Shown here piece by piece: positions 1 to 12,355 of a stretch of DNA of 64,000 bases (the stretch's first letter is position 1; every line of letters starts with the position of its first letter). The DNA lies in assembly GCA_047495785.1 (NCBI GenBank), contig JBLDXI010000033.1, positions 2,108,001 to 2,172,000 on the forward strand, in the 5' to 3' direction. Made by a program: the position numbers and the translations under genes. Source of the DNA: Lepidodermella squamata. Taxonomy: Eukaryota > Gastrotricha. The notes below the pieces were generated by a model that worked only from the letters and a program-made list of their open reading frames with translations, was not told the origin of the DNA and did not search any database.

Positions 1-1464
1 AAGAAACTGGGGTCTCGACTCCGCGAGTCACGAGGGGTAGGGCCACCTTTAGCTCGAACCAAGGTGTCGCCATCACCTACATCAGCATGGCTTCCGTAGA
101 CCCGACTCGGCTCTCTCGCCACTCGTTTTACCGGAGGGATAACCACCCGATTTTTCCTCAGATTCGCCGAGTTAGCCTTTGGTTCTTGGTCTTTCGTCGC
201 AGCATTTGCGTTCTTCTTAGCGAAAGACTTGTTCGAAGATTGCTGACTCGCTAAGCTTTTCTGGCTACGGCTTGTCAATTGATCAGTGCTGCTAGCCCGC
301 TTCGGCTTTTTCGCCGCTACTGGAGGCGCTTGGCGGGGCACGGGAGTTGCTCTATTCCCCCACCGTCGACTTCGAGAAGAATTGGGGCCCCGAGTCAGCG
401 CAAGGCACTCGTCGCTCACCGTTCGCTCGTGCATAATGCCGGGCCACTTGCCGTTGCGCTTGACAAACTTCTTGCCCGACATGGTCGACATGATACTGCC
501 GCGATCGGAAGACCGGTTAGACATGCAGGAACTGCTCCTTGAGCGAATAAACTATGAAAAATGGATCGAAATGTATAGCAAAATATTCGTAACACTGAAA
601 ACAAACTTCATCGATTTCGCGTTGCTCCTGTCGCTTTCGAGATTCAACTCGATCAGTGCGATGTTTCATAAACTGCGCGAAATCTTGCTCCATCTTTTTG
701 AAGTCGAAGCTAGTTCTTACACCTGAAATGTACGAAACAGATGTGTTTGTGAATCTTGTTCGATTGAGACCTTACTTCTCAAACGTTGGCTCAAATCACT
801 GTTTTCTTTTTGAATTTTTTGAAGGCGGAAAAATTCATCAGTGTGAGCTGCTTTGTTGTTGAAAACCACCTGACGCATGCGCTCGTCGCCAGACGTTAGC
901 CGATTGTGAAAGGATGGTTTTACTGCCTCGAGGAGTCGATTGGCATAGGAATTTTTCCGAGCTATCTCCTCCAGGCCACGGAGTCTCTCCCGATACCAGG
1001 CATCTCTTGATAATTAAAAAAATTAAATGGGGCTATGAATTGAAAAGGGCTTATACCTTCTGCTTCTCTTAAAATGATCTTCGCTGTTCATGTCTTTCCA
1101 TGTGTCGATTTTCGGCTGAACCTGACTGATACGGTCGCGGTGACTTGCCCATGCCACGAGACGGCCGTAAACTAGATTAGGAAATCTATGCAAACATTGA
1201 TTACAGGGTTATTACAGATTTTTGTAATTTTTCTTACTTTCCAGGATTTCCTAGGGTGTTCTCGAACTCTGGCTCCACTGGTCGAGCAATCAGGTACAAG
1301 TTCTCCTCCATGGTCGATGTTATGATCGGTTTCGTCTGACGGGTTGCGTTCAAATACGATGGCGGAGGGACACGTCGACTCGGCGAGGATGACGCGTTAC
1401 TCGGGGCCCGGCCGTTATTTGTTACAGGAGGCAGCGTGCCCCGATGGCCAACAGCGGCAGCCAT
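1..1464 (-). CDS. CFAP97 (hemingway)-like protein, 3' end off the window
   Basis: Five exons join in phase: 1464-1238, 1185-1057, 1005-776, 722-607 and 551-1, giving about 417 codons with no stop before the window edge. The start is the ATG at 1464. The stretch around exons 2-3 reads SHRDRISQVQPKIDT, then later FRLQKIQKENSDLSQRL. This resembles the CFAP97 pattern of a His-Arg helix with KPxID, followed by a helix rich in E/R/D/N. CFAP97-family proteins are linked to motile cilia and sperm tails. After the domain comes a basic, Ser/Lys/Arg-rich low-complexity tail. The last exon is open through the edge, so length and C terminus are unknown. The gene structure is well supported by phase. The family call is from remembered similarity only and is tentative; it could be another coiled-coil protein. 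Confidence 0.5.
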
Positions 1465-2478
1465 TTAGCGCGTATTGAAGTTAAATATTTCAACTTCCTT
1501 AAAATCGCGTTTATAACAATAGAATTCTTCGAGTTTCGCCGATTTCTTACTATATGTTTATCACGATTGTAAGCTCGTGCCTGTTTATTAAGCAGTTGTA
1601 TAGGTTTGTGCTCATCGCCTGAGCGAGCATCCGTTGCCAAGGTGCGACCAGCTTAATCTGTAAATAATTAAACGCCCAAGGAAAGACCTTTATTCAGTGT
1701 GGCATGCGCACTTTCCCCATAGCAGCAACTTATTCTGCTCGAAGACATCGATTTCACAGTTAAAGCTACACACCATCGATCGGCGCGTATCGTCAATATA
1801 TACCGACCGAAGCCGCGGTCTAATGGAGGTGGCACTTTTGGTGTAGGCGCATTACAAGTGTGACGACGGGTGGTCAAGCCCATCGCGTCCAGTTGTTTAT
1901 ACCTATACACACCATCTATTTGTTTTATGCTTGATCGCTTTATTTTTTTGTTGATCTGGTGCGCTTTGTGTACTCCTGCGCTAGCTGATCAATTTCTCAG
2001 CGGTGATAGAGCGCAACCGCCAAATAAATGGACACATTGCGTCAAGTTCATTTTTTAAGGTGATTCATCGCCACTATCGAAAGGAAACATGCACTTGACA
2101 CCGAAAAAAATAAAAATGGTGTCTCAGGAATTATTGCCAGCTAATTAACAGGCGTCGTACTTGATTAGCCGCAACCAAGAATGTGTCGCCGACGAATGAT
2201 TAATTCTGATAAGACGCAATAATAACGTGAGACTATTTTTTCGTCTCTAGAATGTCTGTATCACGCTGGCAAAGGAAGGTGTGCATAAGTAATATATGCT
2301 ATACGAGATCCTGTGCATGTTTATTATCAATAAACTCTGGCGCCTAGCAATTGGCCAAGAATGCGTCAGGCGCGTCGGCGGACATGTAACTGTACAAAAG
2401 GGCGGATTTGATTTAACCATCGATAAAGCCTAATAGTTCATCATCCACCCAAATTACAATATTTCACACGTTGAAACA
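1465..2478. other. Intergenic region between divergent genes
   Basis: About 1 kb separates the start of the CFAP97-like gene (leftward) from the Ig-domain gene (rightward). It should hold both promoters. I see only short unsupported open frames and no RNA gene or repeat. Confidence 0.5.
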
Positions 2479-3550
2479 ATGAAATTTCGAAACAAATTCA
2501 TCTTTGCAGTAGTTATTGCCTACATTTTCATCGCCGATTCTTCGCAAGGTGAGCAATTTTAGCGCAGCATATTTTAAGGCAGTGTTTTACGCAATTTTCC
2601 AACTAGTCTGCTGCGAAGACAAAGCAGCCGAATGCTCGAACTGCAACGTCTTAGATACTGTCTCGGCCGCTTCTGGAACCAACGTTGAACTGTACTGCCC
2701 GGTGACGCAGCAGAACAACATTATGTGGAGCACATCTAAGGTACGATCTTAATAACAAACAAATTTTGTAAAAAAAAATATTTTGCTGTCGATTGCAGAC
2801 AGGCTCCGCAGTCGCGAGTTCGAAATCGAAGGAGGTCGCCCCGGGTTATGGCTTGGATGGTGGAAATTTGACAATTGCCAGCGTAAACGCGGACAAGCAT
2901 GCCGCTACCTACACGTGCAAGGTCTATGGAATCGACGGAGCCGACAAGATTAATCCTTACCAAATTCCACTCGTAGTGATCAGTAAGTCCAAAAATGAAG
3001 TCCAGTAATATGTATGTTTGTGAAATTTACAGCATTGCCATCTGGAAAAATGACAACCAGCTATAACGGGGAAACTCTACCAGGTGGGGTTGTTAGTAAC
3101 ATCACCTGCACTGTTCCGACAGCGTCACCAGCTGTAAGTCAATTCTGCATCCTTGAAATAATATTTTCAACGATTTTTCTTAGGCGAAAGTTCGGTTTTT
3201 CATGGCTAAAAATTCAGCTTCGACTTACGCTGAAATTTTCTCGGGAATCACCACCACCTATGTCAGTGGAGACGGTATTTGTTTTAGCTGTTAATATTTC
3301 AGCAATCATCTGTTTTCTGTTTATTTTAGCTACTTCGGGGTCTACTCAAGCTTTGCTTCAATACACATTTTACCCGAACCAGAACGGATATGTTTTCAAA
3401 TGCCAGGCTGATATTTCCACGTTTTTCAATGTCGACTCACTTACGTTCACGCCAAAAATCGACACTTCAAAGTACCTGAATTCGGCTAATTCATTCGGTT
3501 ACCAATTCCTGCCGTTGTCCATTGTCTTCGCATTGTTTTTTGTTATCTAA
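2479..3550 (+). CDS. Secreted/GPI-anchored protein with two Ig-like domains
   Basis: Six exons (2479-2548, 2607-2740, 2799-2982, 3033-3133, 3184-3274, 3330-3550) give a 266-residue protein, all in phase. The N terminus MKFRNKFIFAVVIAYIFIA is a typical signal peptide. A first Ig-like domain shows the cysteine/tryptophan pair (VELYCPV...IMW) and the late YTCKV. A second, weaker one shows NITCTV and, after a long loop, YVFKCQA. The C terminus ends in a hydrophobic run (FLPLSIVFALFFVI) with no cytoplasmic residues, the usual form of a GPI-attachment signal. A Cys-rich segment (CCEDKAAECSNC) precedes the first domain. It is probably a cell-surface adhesion or recognition protein. I do not recognise an exact orthologue. 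An AATAAA signal lies 75 bp past the stop. Confidence 0.75.
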
Positions 3551-4434
3551 AGAAAAAACATATCGTATCTATTATTATTATTGCCACTGCTTTCCAACCA
3601 GGTTCCATCGAAAATTTGAATTTCAATAAATTATTTATATAAATTAAAACGCAGGTCGATTTCATCTCTGTTTATAGTAATTTTTACTGTGTTTTGTGTG
3701 GAACCCTTGAACACGCAAAAGAAGAAAAGTATAGAGAAGCAGAAAAATCGCTATCTTATTATAATATATATACGTCCTACATCATTTTCGTTGATGACAA
3801 CAACGGCGAAAAGAAGATAGACTATACCATGATGTATATAGCTCGTCGAAGCAGGTACCGCAATAATTTACGTGAAGCATCAGGACGACGATGAAATTAT
3901 TAAATCTATATGTATACGGATTAGGCAAGTTACAACTGAATCAGGCTTTTTATGAAGAATAACAATAAAAACTCGACGACTAAAACGATTTGTGATGAGG
4001 CCAAAAGATGAGATGAGAGAAGATGCGCATCAACAAAACGCGGTGAGAGGAGACAACGGCAGCAGCGAAACTCAACATTGACGCTACACAGCGTATAGCT
4101 GACCGAATAATATAACGTTACAGGTGACAACAACTGCTCAATTGTCAAGATTGTACAGCGAGATAGAGGTGCGCACAAAGGAGCCGGAAAAAAACTACAT
4201 CAAGTAATATTGCATGATCTATAATAATATTATAATATTTACACAGAACGAAAAACTGCTACAGTAATACACAAAGTTTATTCCAGTTCTTTTACAATAT
4301 GAGAGAGAGAGAAAAGCCGTGTGGCAGGCAACCCAAGCAGCGCAATAAAATAAAGAAAAAAGACGATAATTTCAATAAATTTTGCATAATTTTTTTCGAT
4401 AATTATTAATCATTTTATTTTATCTGTCTCGTCG
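3551..4434. other. Intergenic region between convergent genes
   Basis: The stretch holds the 3' UTRs of the Ig-domain gene (+) and the RNF220-like gene (-). A GA dinucleotide run lies near 4300-4313 and a reverse-strand AATAAA near 4277-4282. I see no further gene. Confidence 0.5.
3625..3630 (+). terminator. Poly(A) signal AATAAA of the Ig-domain gene
   Basis: A canonical AATAAA lies about 75 bp after the stop codon of the Ig-domain gene, in AT-rich sequence typical of a short 3' UTR. Confidence 0.55.
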
Positions 4435-7400
4435 CTAATACACAATCAGATTTTTCGGCGAAGACGATGCCGATATGGGCTCAGCCCCGCTTGGCGACAT
4501 TTGATTATCCTCCTCGGTGACTTCGACTGGTTTCGCCTCGGCCTCTTCGTCGTTGACTTGCAGGGGCGACTCCTCGCGATCACTCGCCGTCGACTCAGGC
4601 CGGCTGGGTTGCGCGGTTTGAGCGGTGTTACGAGGCGTCAACGATGCTGGCGACGAGTCGGTGGTGATGCCCTGGGCGAAGTGCAAGCCAGGCCAAACAG
4701 GCCGATCAGTTACCGCGGAATTGCCGTTGTCGTTGATTTGCTGCTGCGACGCCGCGCCGGCTGCGAGCACGTTGCGAAGCAGCGGCAGAGCGTTCTGCGC
4801 GAAACCAGGCGGCAACTTGCTGGCAAGACCCGCTGCCATGGCTTCGGCGGCGGCGTTCGACGGTTGCTGTTGCTGTTGTTGTTGTTGCTTCGCTGAGTTG
4901 GCGACGAGGCGCAACAGCGGGAAGTGGTCGCAATTGGGAAGGTGTTGGAAGAAGGTCTGCAGGCCGTTGAGTTTGCACTCGCAGTACGGGCACGAGAAGT
5001 CGGAACCGACAAGGGCGGCCGAGGCCGATGAGTGGACTCGAGTGGCAGACATTACGCATCCTGATTGAAAAAACCGATGAACTTAAAGCCTTCGCTCGAT
5101 TTTATTCAACTTACGTTGTAGACGAGTTTCTCGATTGTGTTGAATTTTTTGGTAAGTCTGCAATAAAAATAACACGCATTTAATTAGGTCAGATTTTCAC
5201 TCTTTTGATTTCAATTATATTTTAGTGTAATTTCTTATTTCGTCTTATTCAACTTCTTCTTGTTCTTCTGTCGTAGAGAACCTGGTAATGAGACGGAGGC
5301 AAACAAGAGGGCGGAATGGTCGATGTTTGCCAAATCAGAGATCACGCACCTAGAAGTGGCATTATTACACCTCCTGTCTTCGCAGGGCAAACAAAATTAA
5401 AAGGCGATCGCTGCTATACCGTCATTATATATACATCACCTCATCTCGCCTATGTGTGCTTTTGCTTCTCAGTCTCGTTTGCTCAAATAGAGCTGGGTAT
5501 AATAATTTCAAGAAATAACAACGAGGCGACATAACGTACCTCGAATCGATTTCGCGACAAGTCGGCTTCGGTGTTCCGATGATGATGAAGATGATGATGA
5601 GTTCCGTTGCTGCTGCTGCTGCCACCGCCGAGCTGCTGTTTGTTTGTCGACGTCGCTAATGGTGCACCGTCGCCAGCCGCTTTCGGCGATGCTTCCGAGC
5701 CACCTCTGAAACGACAAGAAGAATAACAGCTGTGAAAGTTAAACACACCACCGCAATTCTAATATTATTTTTGTAGCAGCAGATCACATCGATACGGCAC
5801 ACGATCATATTACTCGGTATATTGTTGTTGTTGTCGCTGCTATTACTTTAATTATTATTAGGTAAACTGAAATCACTTGCTGCGTATAAACCATCGCCGC
5901 GACACATGTTGTTTGCGCGGGCAAGTGACCCGAAAAGCGCGCTCACTTTGCGCGATGAGTCGCGATCGCACGCGTGCAATTTTTAATAACATGTTGTTGC
6001 GCGCGCGCTGGCAAATCATCGCTGTTACCAAATCATGATTTTACTCAAATTTGTAAAGAGCAACAGGTCCCGCGTGGCGATGATGTCGCAAACGCGCGAC
6101 GCATGATTAGACAGCCCGCAGCGTTTTCGGCTCTGAAATCAGTTTATCAGTTTTATAGGCCCGAGCTCCAGGACTGCTGCTGCTGTTGTGATGATCGTTT
6201 TACCGACCAACTCAGCTCGCGATCATGATTGCTGCTCAAGTATAATAATCGTAATAACACTAATAGTATCAGCGATATGTGACGGCGCCGATTTTGTCGC
6301 CGAACTTGGTCGTGCGGGGGCAGAGCGCGGAAAAGCTGTTAGCTAAATAATAAATCGACACGTCGAGTCTCGGTGTTCTTAATCGGCCATCGATGAGGGA
6401 CCTACTGCGGCGATGAGCGGAGCCACTTCAGCGAAATTGGCATCAACTCGGCGGCGACAGAATATCAACGCGCGCTTGACTTGCTGTGATCGCTGCCGAT
6501 CACGCAAAATAAGTAAACCAGTGTGTGTGACACGACTTACCGAGCTCGTTTAGCGAGTCGATCGCGCTCCGCTAGCCAGTGGCTTTCGATTTCGTTAGGT
6601 GCCAGGCGCAGGCCGCAGATTTTGCATACGAGTAAATCGTCATGCAAACTGACCTTCCAAGCGCGTTTCCGCGACGATGACGCGTGATTCGAGCCAGAAT
6701 CTAACGAAAAAAGACGAAAAAGAAAGAAATTAATTCAAAATCACCCATTTTCAACCATTTTTTTATCAATCACAAATTTTTCGGTTGCCTCAAATTTAAA
6801 TTCAGTCTTAGTTCAGGTGTTGCATAAGTCACTCAACGGCGGCAAGGTGAAGTCAGCAATAAAGCATCGCATGTGTTAAATCGAGATTAAAAGGGCGGTT
6901 CTTAACTGTCTATTGTACGAGGGAGTACGGCGAGGTTCAGGTGAGTGAGCGTGTGTGACTCGCGCGCGGCTTATGGCACCTTTTCAAGACAGCCCATAAC
7001 TCCCATAAAGCAGAAGACCAGTTGACACGTTTTAAAGGCGCGAACTGCCGACGCCGCCGCCGCCACCCCATTTAGCGTCGTCTTTCAACGTCAACAACTG
7101 CCGCGTTATATTGGACAGAACCTCGCTTGCTTCTGTAACGCGATTAGCGCGCAACTTCATACTTCGGTCAAGCGCGCGAATAGACTTTTTGATACGATGT
7201 TAGGTATAAATTTAAACAGGTAACGAGGCTTTGTTTTGAATGCCTTCACAATGGCTGAGGTGGTTTGCTGTTTTGGCAAGTACTAAGAGTAGGTACACTG
7301 CGACTGCAAGAGACAACTTAAAGCTGATGCTGCTGCTGCTTCTTCGCGGCCGGTTGCTGCTTGATAATAGCCGCGCGACACCTCGGGTCCGGGTGTCGTC

Positions 7401-9950
7401 AAGTTGTTGGTCGTTTAAGTTTACGACTATTTTATATTGCTGCTACCACCGTATCAAATAGGCCTTTCGCCACCTCGGTGTTTAAAATAGTGCTCGCGCG
7501 ACGGTGGCTGGGGTTAATCCGAACGCGCAATTTGCGCACAATTTCATCGCCGACAACAACAGCAGCAGCAAAAATGACAACAACTAGCACAGGCGATGCA
7601 GCGGCGCCGATCTCTATAAGATAAAGCACCTACTCGGCAGTTGTTTGATGAGTTTAGTTTTGGCGCCACATATCTCGGTGCCTAAGTGGATTAGCCGAGG
7701 ATTTACTTGTCATTATTTTGCCAACAACATGCCCCAACGTGCCAAGCAATATAAAGCAATATAAAAGCAATAATTTCATATAAGTCTACCTATCTATCCT
7801 GGAGCTATCAACGTCGCGAAGCAAGCTTGCTTTTTCAGCCGCGCGCTTCATAAAAACGGCAGCGACAAGCACTAAAAAGTATTTATTGTTATTATCAACA
7901 GCCCAAAACAATAATATAACAGACCCGCGCTCGCTGCTGTCAAGCGTGGCGTGACGATGCGCGCGCTAATGCCGCCTGTCTCTTGGCCGTGATCCGCAGC
8001 GAAGTCTTTATTTTCGCCATATAGACTGCTCGCGCGCCTGCTAAGAAGAGCAGCGATTACCTGCTCCAACTACAGCTCCTTGTATGTGTGTAATTTTTAC
8101 GACCAACGGTGTGCGCGTCAACAAAGCGCTATGAAGATTAGTGGCGCTAATTCCAATTTTTATCCACCTCAAAACAAGCGTCGTGCGAAAAAGCGCATAC
8201 GCACTCGACTGCAGGTGAAATTACTAATCACAATGAACAAAAGACATTCCTGTATAATTAAATCACGCTTAAAAAAAGCTACAGAATAAAAGAATCAGAC
8301 TGGAGGCACGTAAAAGGGATAAAAAGAAATTAGGAGGCTGCGGCCATGTCCCAGAATTGTTTCACCTAATAGTAACGGTTACGTTACTATAAATAAATCA
8401 GCCAGAGTAAAGCGGAATCTTTTTGATTTGAATATAACTGAGATAAAATGAAAGGGAAATCATAAATTTTATTCGATTTTAGATCCTGACATTTTTGCTA
8501 GTTCGCATTTCCTCGCAATTTTTTTTGAATATTACGCGTCAGTGGTTTTGTTTTCAATGAGTACTCCATTTCATGATTTCAAATGTCTCTTAATTCTAAA
8601 GCTGCCTCATTGTCTTGTCAATTTGCCGTTGTGACTTGGGTGATCAGCTATAGGTAATGTATCTCGCGTGACATTTCTTGCGCAACTAATCGGCGACCGA
8701 TCGACCGGAAGTAAACAGTAGCGCGGGCGATTAATTCGCAGCCACACCTTTTGCCGTGATTGCGAGCTGATGGTGGCAATGATGGACCAGCAGACAAAAG
8801 GCAAGCGGCAGCTGCTGGCGGATGGCTGGCATCATTTTAATAAAACTCGAAAAACGGCGCACCCGGCGTAATCGAGCGAAAATAAGATCGAGTCATCGCA
8901 CAAGTTATTACCCGCGCGCGCGATACTGCATCTAATCTCTAGCTGAACTACGAACTAGTCACTAGTGGATGACTTGAACTTGGTTAGGAAAGTGGAAACA
9001 GGCGAGCTCGGCCGAACTTGTCGACGCCGAACGTGACTTGGACGCTAAAATGGACCGCGCTTTGAAGATGCTTCGAGCTCGCGCACTGTATAACGGCTCG
9101 ACTTCGCAACCGGCACGCAGTTGCCGAGGCATAAAATCCGCGGAGTTAAAACCACTCCAGAACAAGTAATAGAAAAATTTAACAGACCTGACAGACTGTC
9201 GGGCCGTCGAGCGTGAGCTGGGCTGCTGCGCGAGGTCGACAGGTTGATTGGCTGTTCGCGTTTCACCGAGCCCGAATTCGACGGACTCGCGTGTTGCTGC
9301 TGTTCCGCAGCCATGGCATTCCCCAGCATAGCTTGCATCAACATCGCAGTCGCATTTGACTGCTGCTGGTTCTGTTGCTGCTGTTGCTGTTGTTGTTGTT
9401 GCAGTAACTGCTGCTGCCGGATTGAGGCCTCTAAAAATTGAAGATTCGAAGCCTGACCCGGTGATTTCGAAGATCGCTGCTCAGCTTGGCCGTTATTCGA
9501 AGCCGCTTGTAACAACGCGATCGCCATTGCAGGGTTAGTATGTTGAAGTAAAGTCGCGGCTGCCAGCATATCCGGTCGTTGTTGCGGATTCTGTTGCTGA
9601 GCAGCGGCAATTTGCTGCTGTTGCTGGATAACTCTAAGCAAGGCCTCAGCCTGTTGGCTAGCATTCGATTGAGAGGAAAGCTGGGCAGCGAGTTGTAGAA
9701 CGGCGGCTTGAGACGCACCGGGTTGAAATAAATTAGCCAAATTCGGCGGCTGTTGATGTGATTGCTGATCAATCGGCGACGAATGCGGTGATTCAGATTC
9801 GCGGTTCGTCGAAGACGGGTGACTGGTTTGCGGTGATGAGGAAGGACCGGCGTTTGGCATGAACAAATTGTTCGGACGGGAGTTGGCGGACGCAGTGGCC
9901 GGGTTGAAAAACGGCGCTTTTGTCGACCACAAATTCAAACCTCCGAACAT
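4435..9950 (-). CDS. Glutamine-rich zinc-finger protein, RNF220-like but RING-less
   Basis: Five exons (9950-9188, 6700-6541, 5705-5540, 5157-5115, 5060-4435) join in phase to 585 residues. Residues 1-254 are Gln/Ser-rich with a polyQ tract at about 179-197. VKRE at 229-232 matches a SUMO-acceptor consensus, and PINLS at 234-238 resembles the CtBP-binding PxDLS motif. A C-x2-C...H element (Cys280, Cys283, His295: LLVCKICGLRLAPNEIESHW) and the segment TYQKIQHNRETRLQR (364-378) match, in order, the zinc-finger and NRQTRLNAR segments I remember from RNF220. A further C2HC-like finger follows (Cys401, Cys404, His417, Cys421), then a second Q run and an acidic tail. No RING finger follows the last finger before the stop. 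The likely role is a nuclear transcription cofactor; the ubiquitin-ligase activity of RNF220 is not expected. The 2.5-kb first intron is the longest gap in the model and could hide an exon. Confidence 0.7.
6701..9187 (-). other. Large first intron of the RNF220-like gene
   Basis: This 2.49-kb intron starts with GTCTGT and ends TTCGTTAG. It is much longer than the roughly 50-bp introns elsewhere in the window, so it is a candidate place for enhancers or an alternative promoter. I see scattered CTG/CAG and GCG-rich patches but no supported exon or transposon. Confidence 0.45.
9361..9416 (-). repeat. CAG/CAA triplet tract encoding polyglutamine
   Basis: Mixed CTG/TTG triplets on the + strand read as glutamine codons on the coding strand of the RNF220-like gene, interrupted by one Asn and one Leu-Leu step. 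A shorter similar tract lies at about 4863-4890 in the last exon. The mixture of CAG and CAA suggests a fairly stable coding repeat. Confidence 0.8.
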
Positions 9951-12355
9951 GATTGTAATGAGATAAAATAACTATAATAACAAGAAAACAGTGCGTCCTG
10001 TTAGATCTCGCCCTAAAAGGTTATAAAACAGTGATAAAAACTAGGAGGAGAGAAAACGAACGTGACGGAAATATTATTGCGAGGTAATCAACCTAGTCGA
10101 AGGTTAATTGGTCTATAATAACGCCGGCATAAAACTCGGGTGAGTTGCGCGATTATTATAGGCGTGAAGTGTCGGCAAGTCGTCATCCGGTCTGGCAAGG
10201 TAATAATAATAATAATATTAATAACCGTCGCGACCCGGCACGTTTTTTTCCGCACGTGCGATCGGCAGTTGCTGCTACCTCAAACATCAATTTGCGACTG
10301 CTGCTGTTGTTGCCTGATGAGATGCCACTGGATGTGGATAAGATAGATAAGAGGCGGCCAGAAACGGTGATGTGCGAATGCGCGCATGTGATTGGCCGGC
10401 CGCGCTGGCCAATGAGCGTGCGCGGCGTGAGAACCAACACACAGCGCGCGATTTAACGACGATAAAACTACCTAGACCACTTCCTAAGCTCGGTGTTGAG
10501 TTTTATTGACATTTCAGGGCGTTTATTTCACTGCTAACTCAGCGGCTCAGGGGTATATTACCGGCGGCTGATAAAAAACTTCAAAGGCAGCGTGTCGCAC
10601 TCACTTTCAGCTGCTGGGCGGCTGTGTCAGTTAAAACAAGAGGAGTTGTGATAGATATAGTTCACCACTGTGTTGACATGTAAATAAATAATCAACCGAA
10701 TAGGCACTTGCAACAAGCACTTTGACGCGGTCTATATCTTTTTCGGCGGTGTCTCATCGGTCCCGCTAATTGCAGTAGTCGCATTATTATCGTCCTCCTG
10801 GCCGCTATGCTACCTAGCACTCGAGTGAATCGACATTATTATTACACCATACCGTCAAGATATTGCCTGGGAAATTTTTGCAGTTCGGTAGCCAGGAAAG
10901 TGCGTATCTTATCACAAACGGGTCGTAGTCTCACATCATGTAGTAGAATTGTAGCCGAGCGCGAAGGAGCGCCCCGGGATGTGAAAGTTTATTACTTGGG
11001 CGATAAAGTTTGCTCACTGCTGGTGGCGGTCACCACCTTGTGGTGTTCGATTTGCCGTGTATTTGCCTTGTTTTATTGAGGCACGCCCGGCACCTGTTTT
11101 ACTCAGAGTGTAATAACTGTGATTTCGAGTGCGTGTAAAACATCGCCACCTGGTGTCGCCACCACCACCACCAGACGATGATTGTCAAAATGTGCGTTTC
11201 AATTTGTGGCTAGCGCCTGCGATATCGCAAATCATGAACCTGATTTCGCGCTACTGCGCATGTGTACCCAGGGCAGTATTTTATGGTGTGTAAGTGTTTG
11301 CCCATTCCGAGATAAACGGCTCAGTCGAGTTTTTATTGCACCCGATGTAACCCGATGTAACTGCTGCTGATCGCTGCTGCTAATGGAGCGGCTGTTTACA
11401 ACACGAAATCTGAAACGTTAATTGTACAAAACTGAGTCAAGTGTTTATAATCGCAACACGCAAGTTGAGACGAAAATATATCCGCCGCTTTTGTGGCGTG
11501 TCAGGTACACCGGCTGCGATTAACTCACCTTTCTGAATGAATCCCATGGGTTGATCGCAAGCATAGCCTTTTCGGCGAAATAATCCTATTAAACAAGTGT
11601 TTAAAAGTCGGTTCTTCCGATGTATTATTGAAAGCGAGCGTTAGACTCGGCTATTGTCTTATGATAATAATGCTATTAGGTGATGATAGCGCCGCACCCT
11701 GAGGAATCCATCTTAGCTGCTGTACAGTGCAGTGTGTTATTTTAGTTAGGTTCGCTCTCTGTTGCATTTGTGTTTACAGAATAGCGCATCTCGGGTGTAA
11801 TTTGTACAACTATCAGGTGTTAACTAGCGCTGATATATCGCAACAATTAGGGCGCACACGGCCATGCGCCGTTGGTTTGTTGTTTTTTGGCGCAAACTCG
11901 TTTACTACTACTATCAATTGTCTCCCCTTGTAATACTCTTGTTATCATCATCTCTCATCGCTCTTGTTAAAGTGAACAGCATCCGCGCTGCTCAGCAACA
12001 ACGCCGCCAGATGTACTCTAGAGTTGCGATAACAAACGGCTTCGGCGTATCGCCGTTGGGATATAGAGCGCCTCCCGAGCGCGGCGCCGTCGATTCACTG
12101 CGAGTGCAGTAACCCAACAACCAAGCCAACCCCCCAGCAGTTAACCAGCCACTCCGGAACATGATCGCATTGCCATGTTATCTGAGAACTCGCAGAGCAA
12201 TGAGCCGTGTAATGATAATTGTATATTTAAGGCGGATTGCCCGCAGCATGTATCACCAACACCTGTTATTAACGCGCATATTAATACTTATATCTCATTA
12301 TAACTTTATTTCTCTCTATTTTGATTATGTCAACATCAGCAACAACAAAAAATAA
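9951..12355. other. Long upstream region of the RNF220-like gene, no supported gene
   Basis: This 2.4-kb stretch lies between the start of the RNF220-like gene and the 3' end of DPH5. It contains an AAT-type microsatellite at about 10200-10222 and a CAC run near 11157-11173. One 82-codon + strand frame at 11864-12112 begins with a basic/hydrophobic segment, but nothing supports its expression. Together with the long first intron, the space suggests extensive regulatory DNA for a developmental regulator. Confidence 0.4.
12305..12310 (-). terminator. Poly(A) signal of DPH5
   Basis: TTTATT on the + strand is AATAAA on the coding strand, about 50 bp past the DPH5 stop. It would close the four-gene LSM4-RCC1-DTL-DPH5 cluster. 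Confidence 0.5.

Noticed and set aside
1668-2058. Overlapping short ORFs on both strands upstream of the Ig gene
   Set aside because: No signal, motif, splice support or composition different from intergenic DNA.
4501-5068. Long + strand frames opposite the last RNF220-like exon
   Set aside because: They are antisense shadows of GC-rich coding sequence and contain no motif; the minus-strand exon joins in phase to four others.
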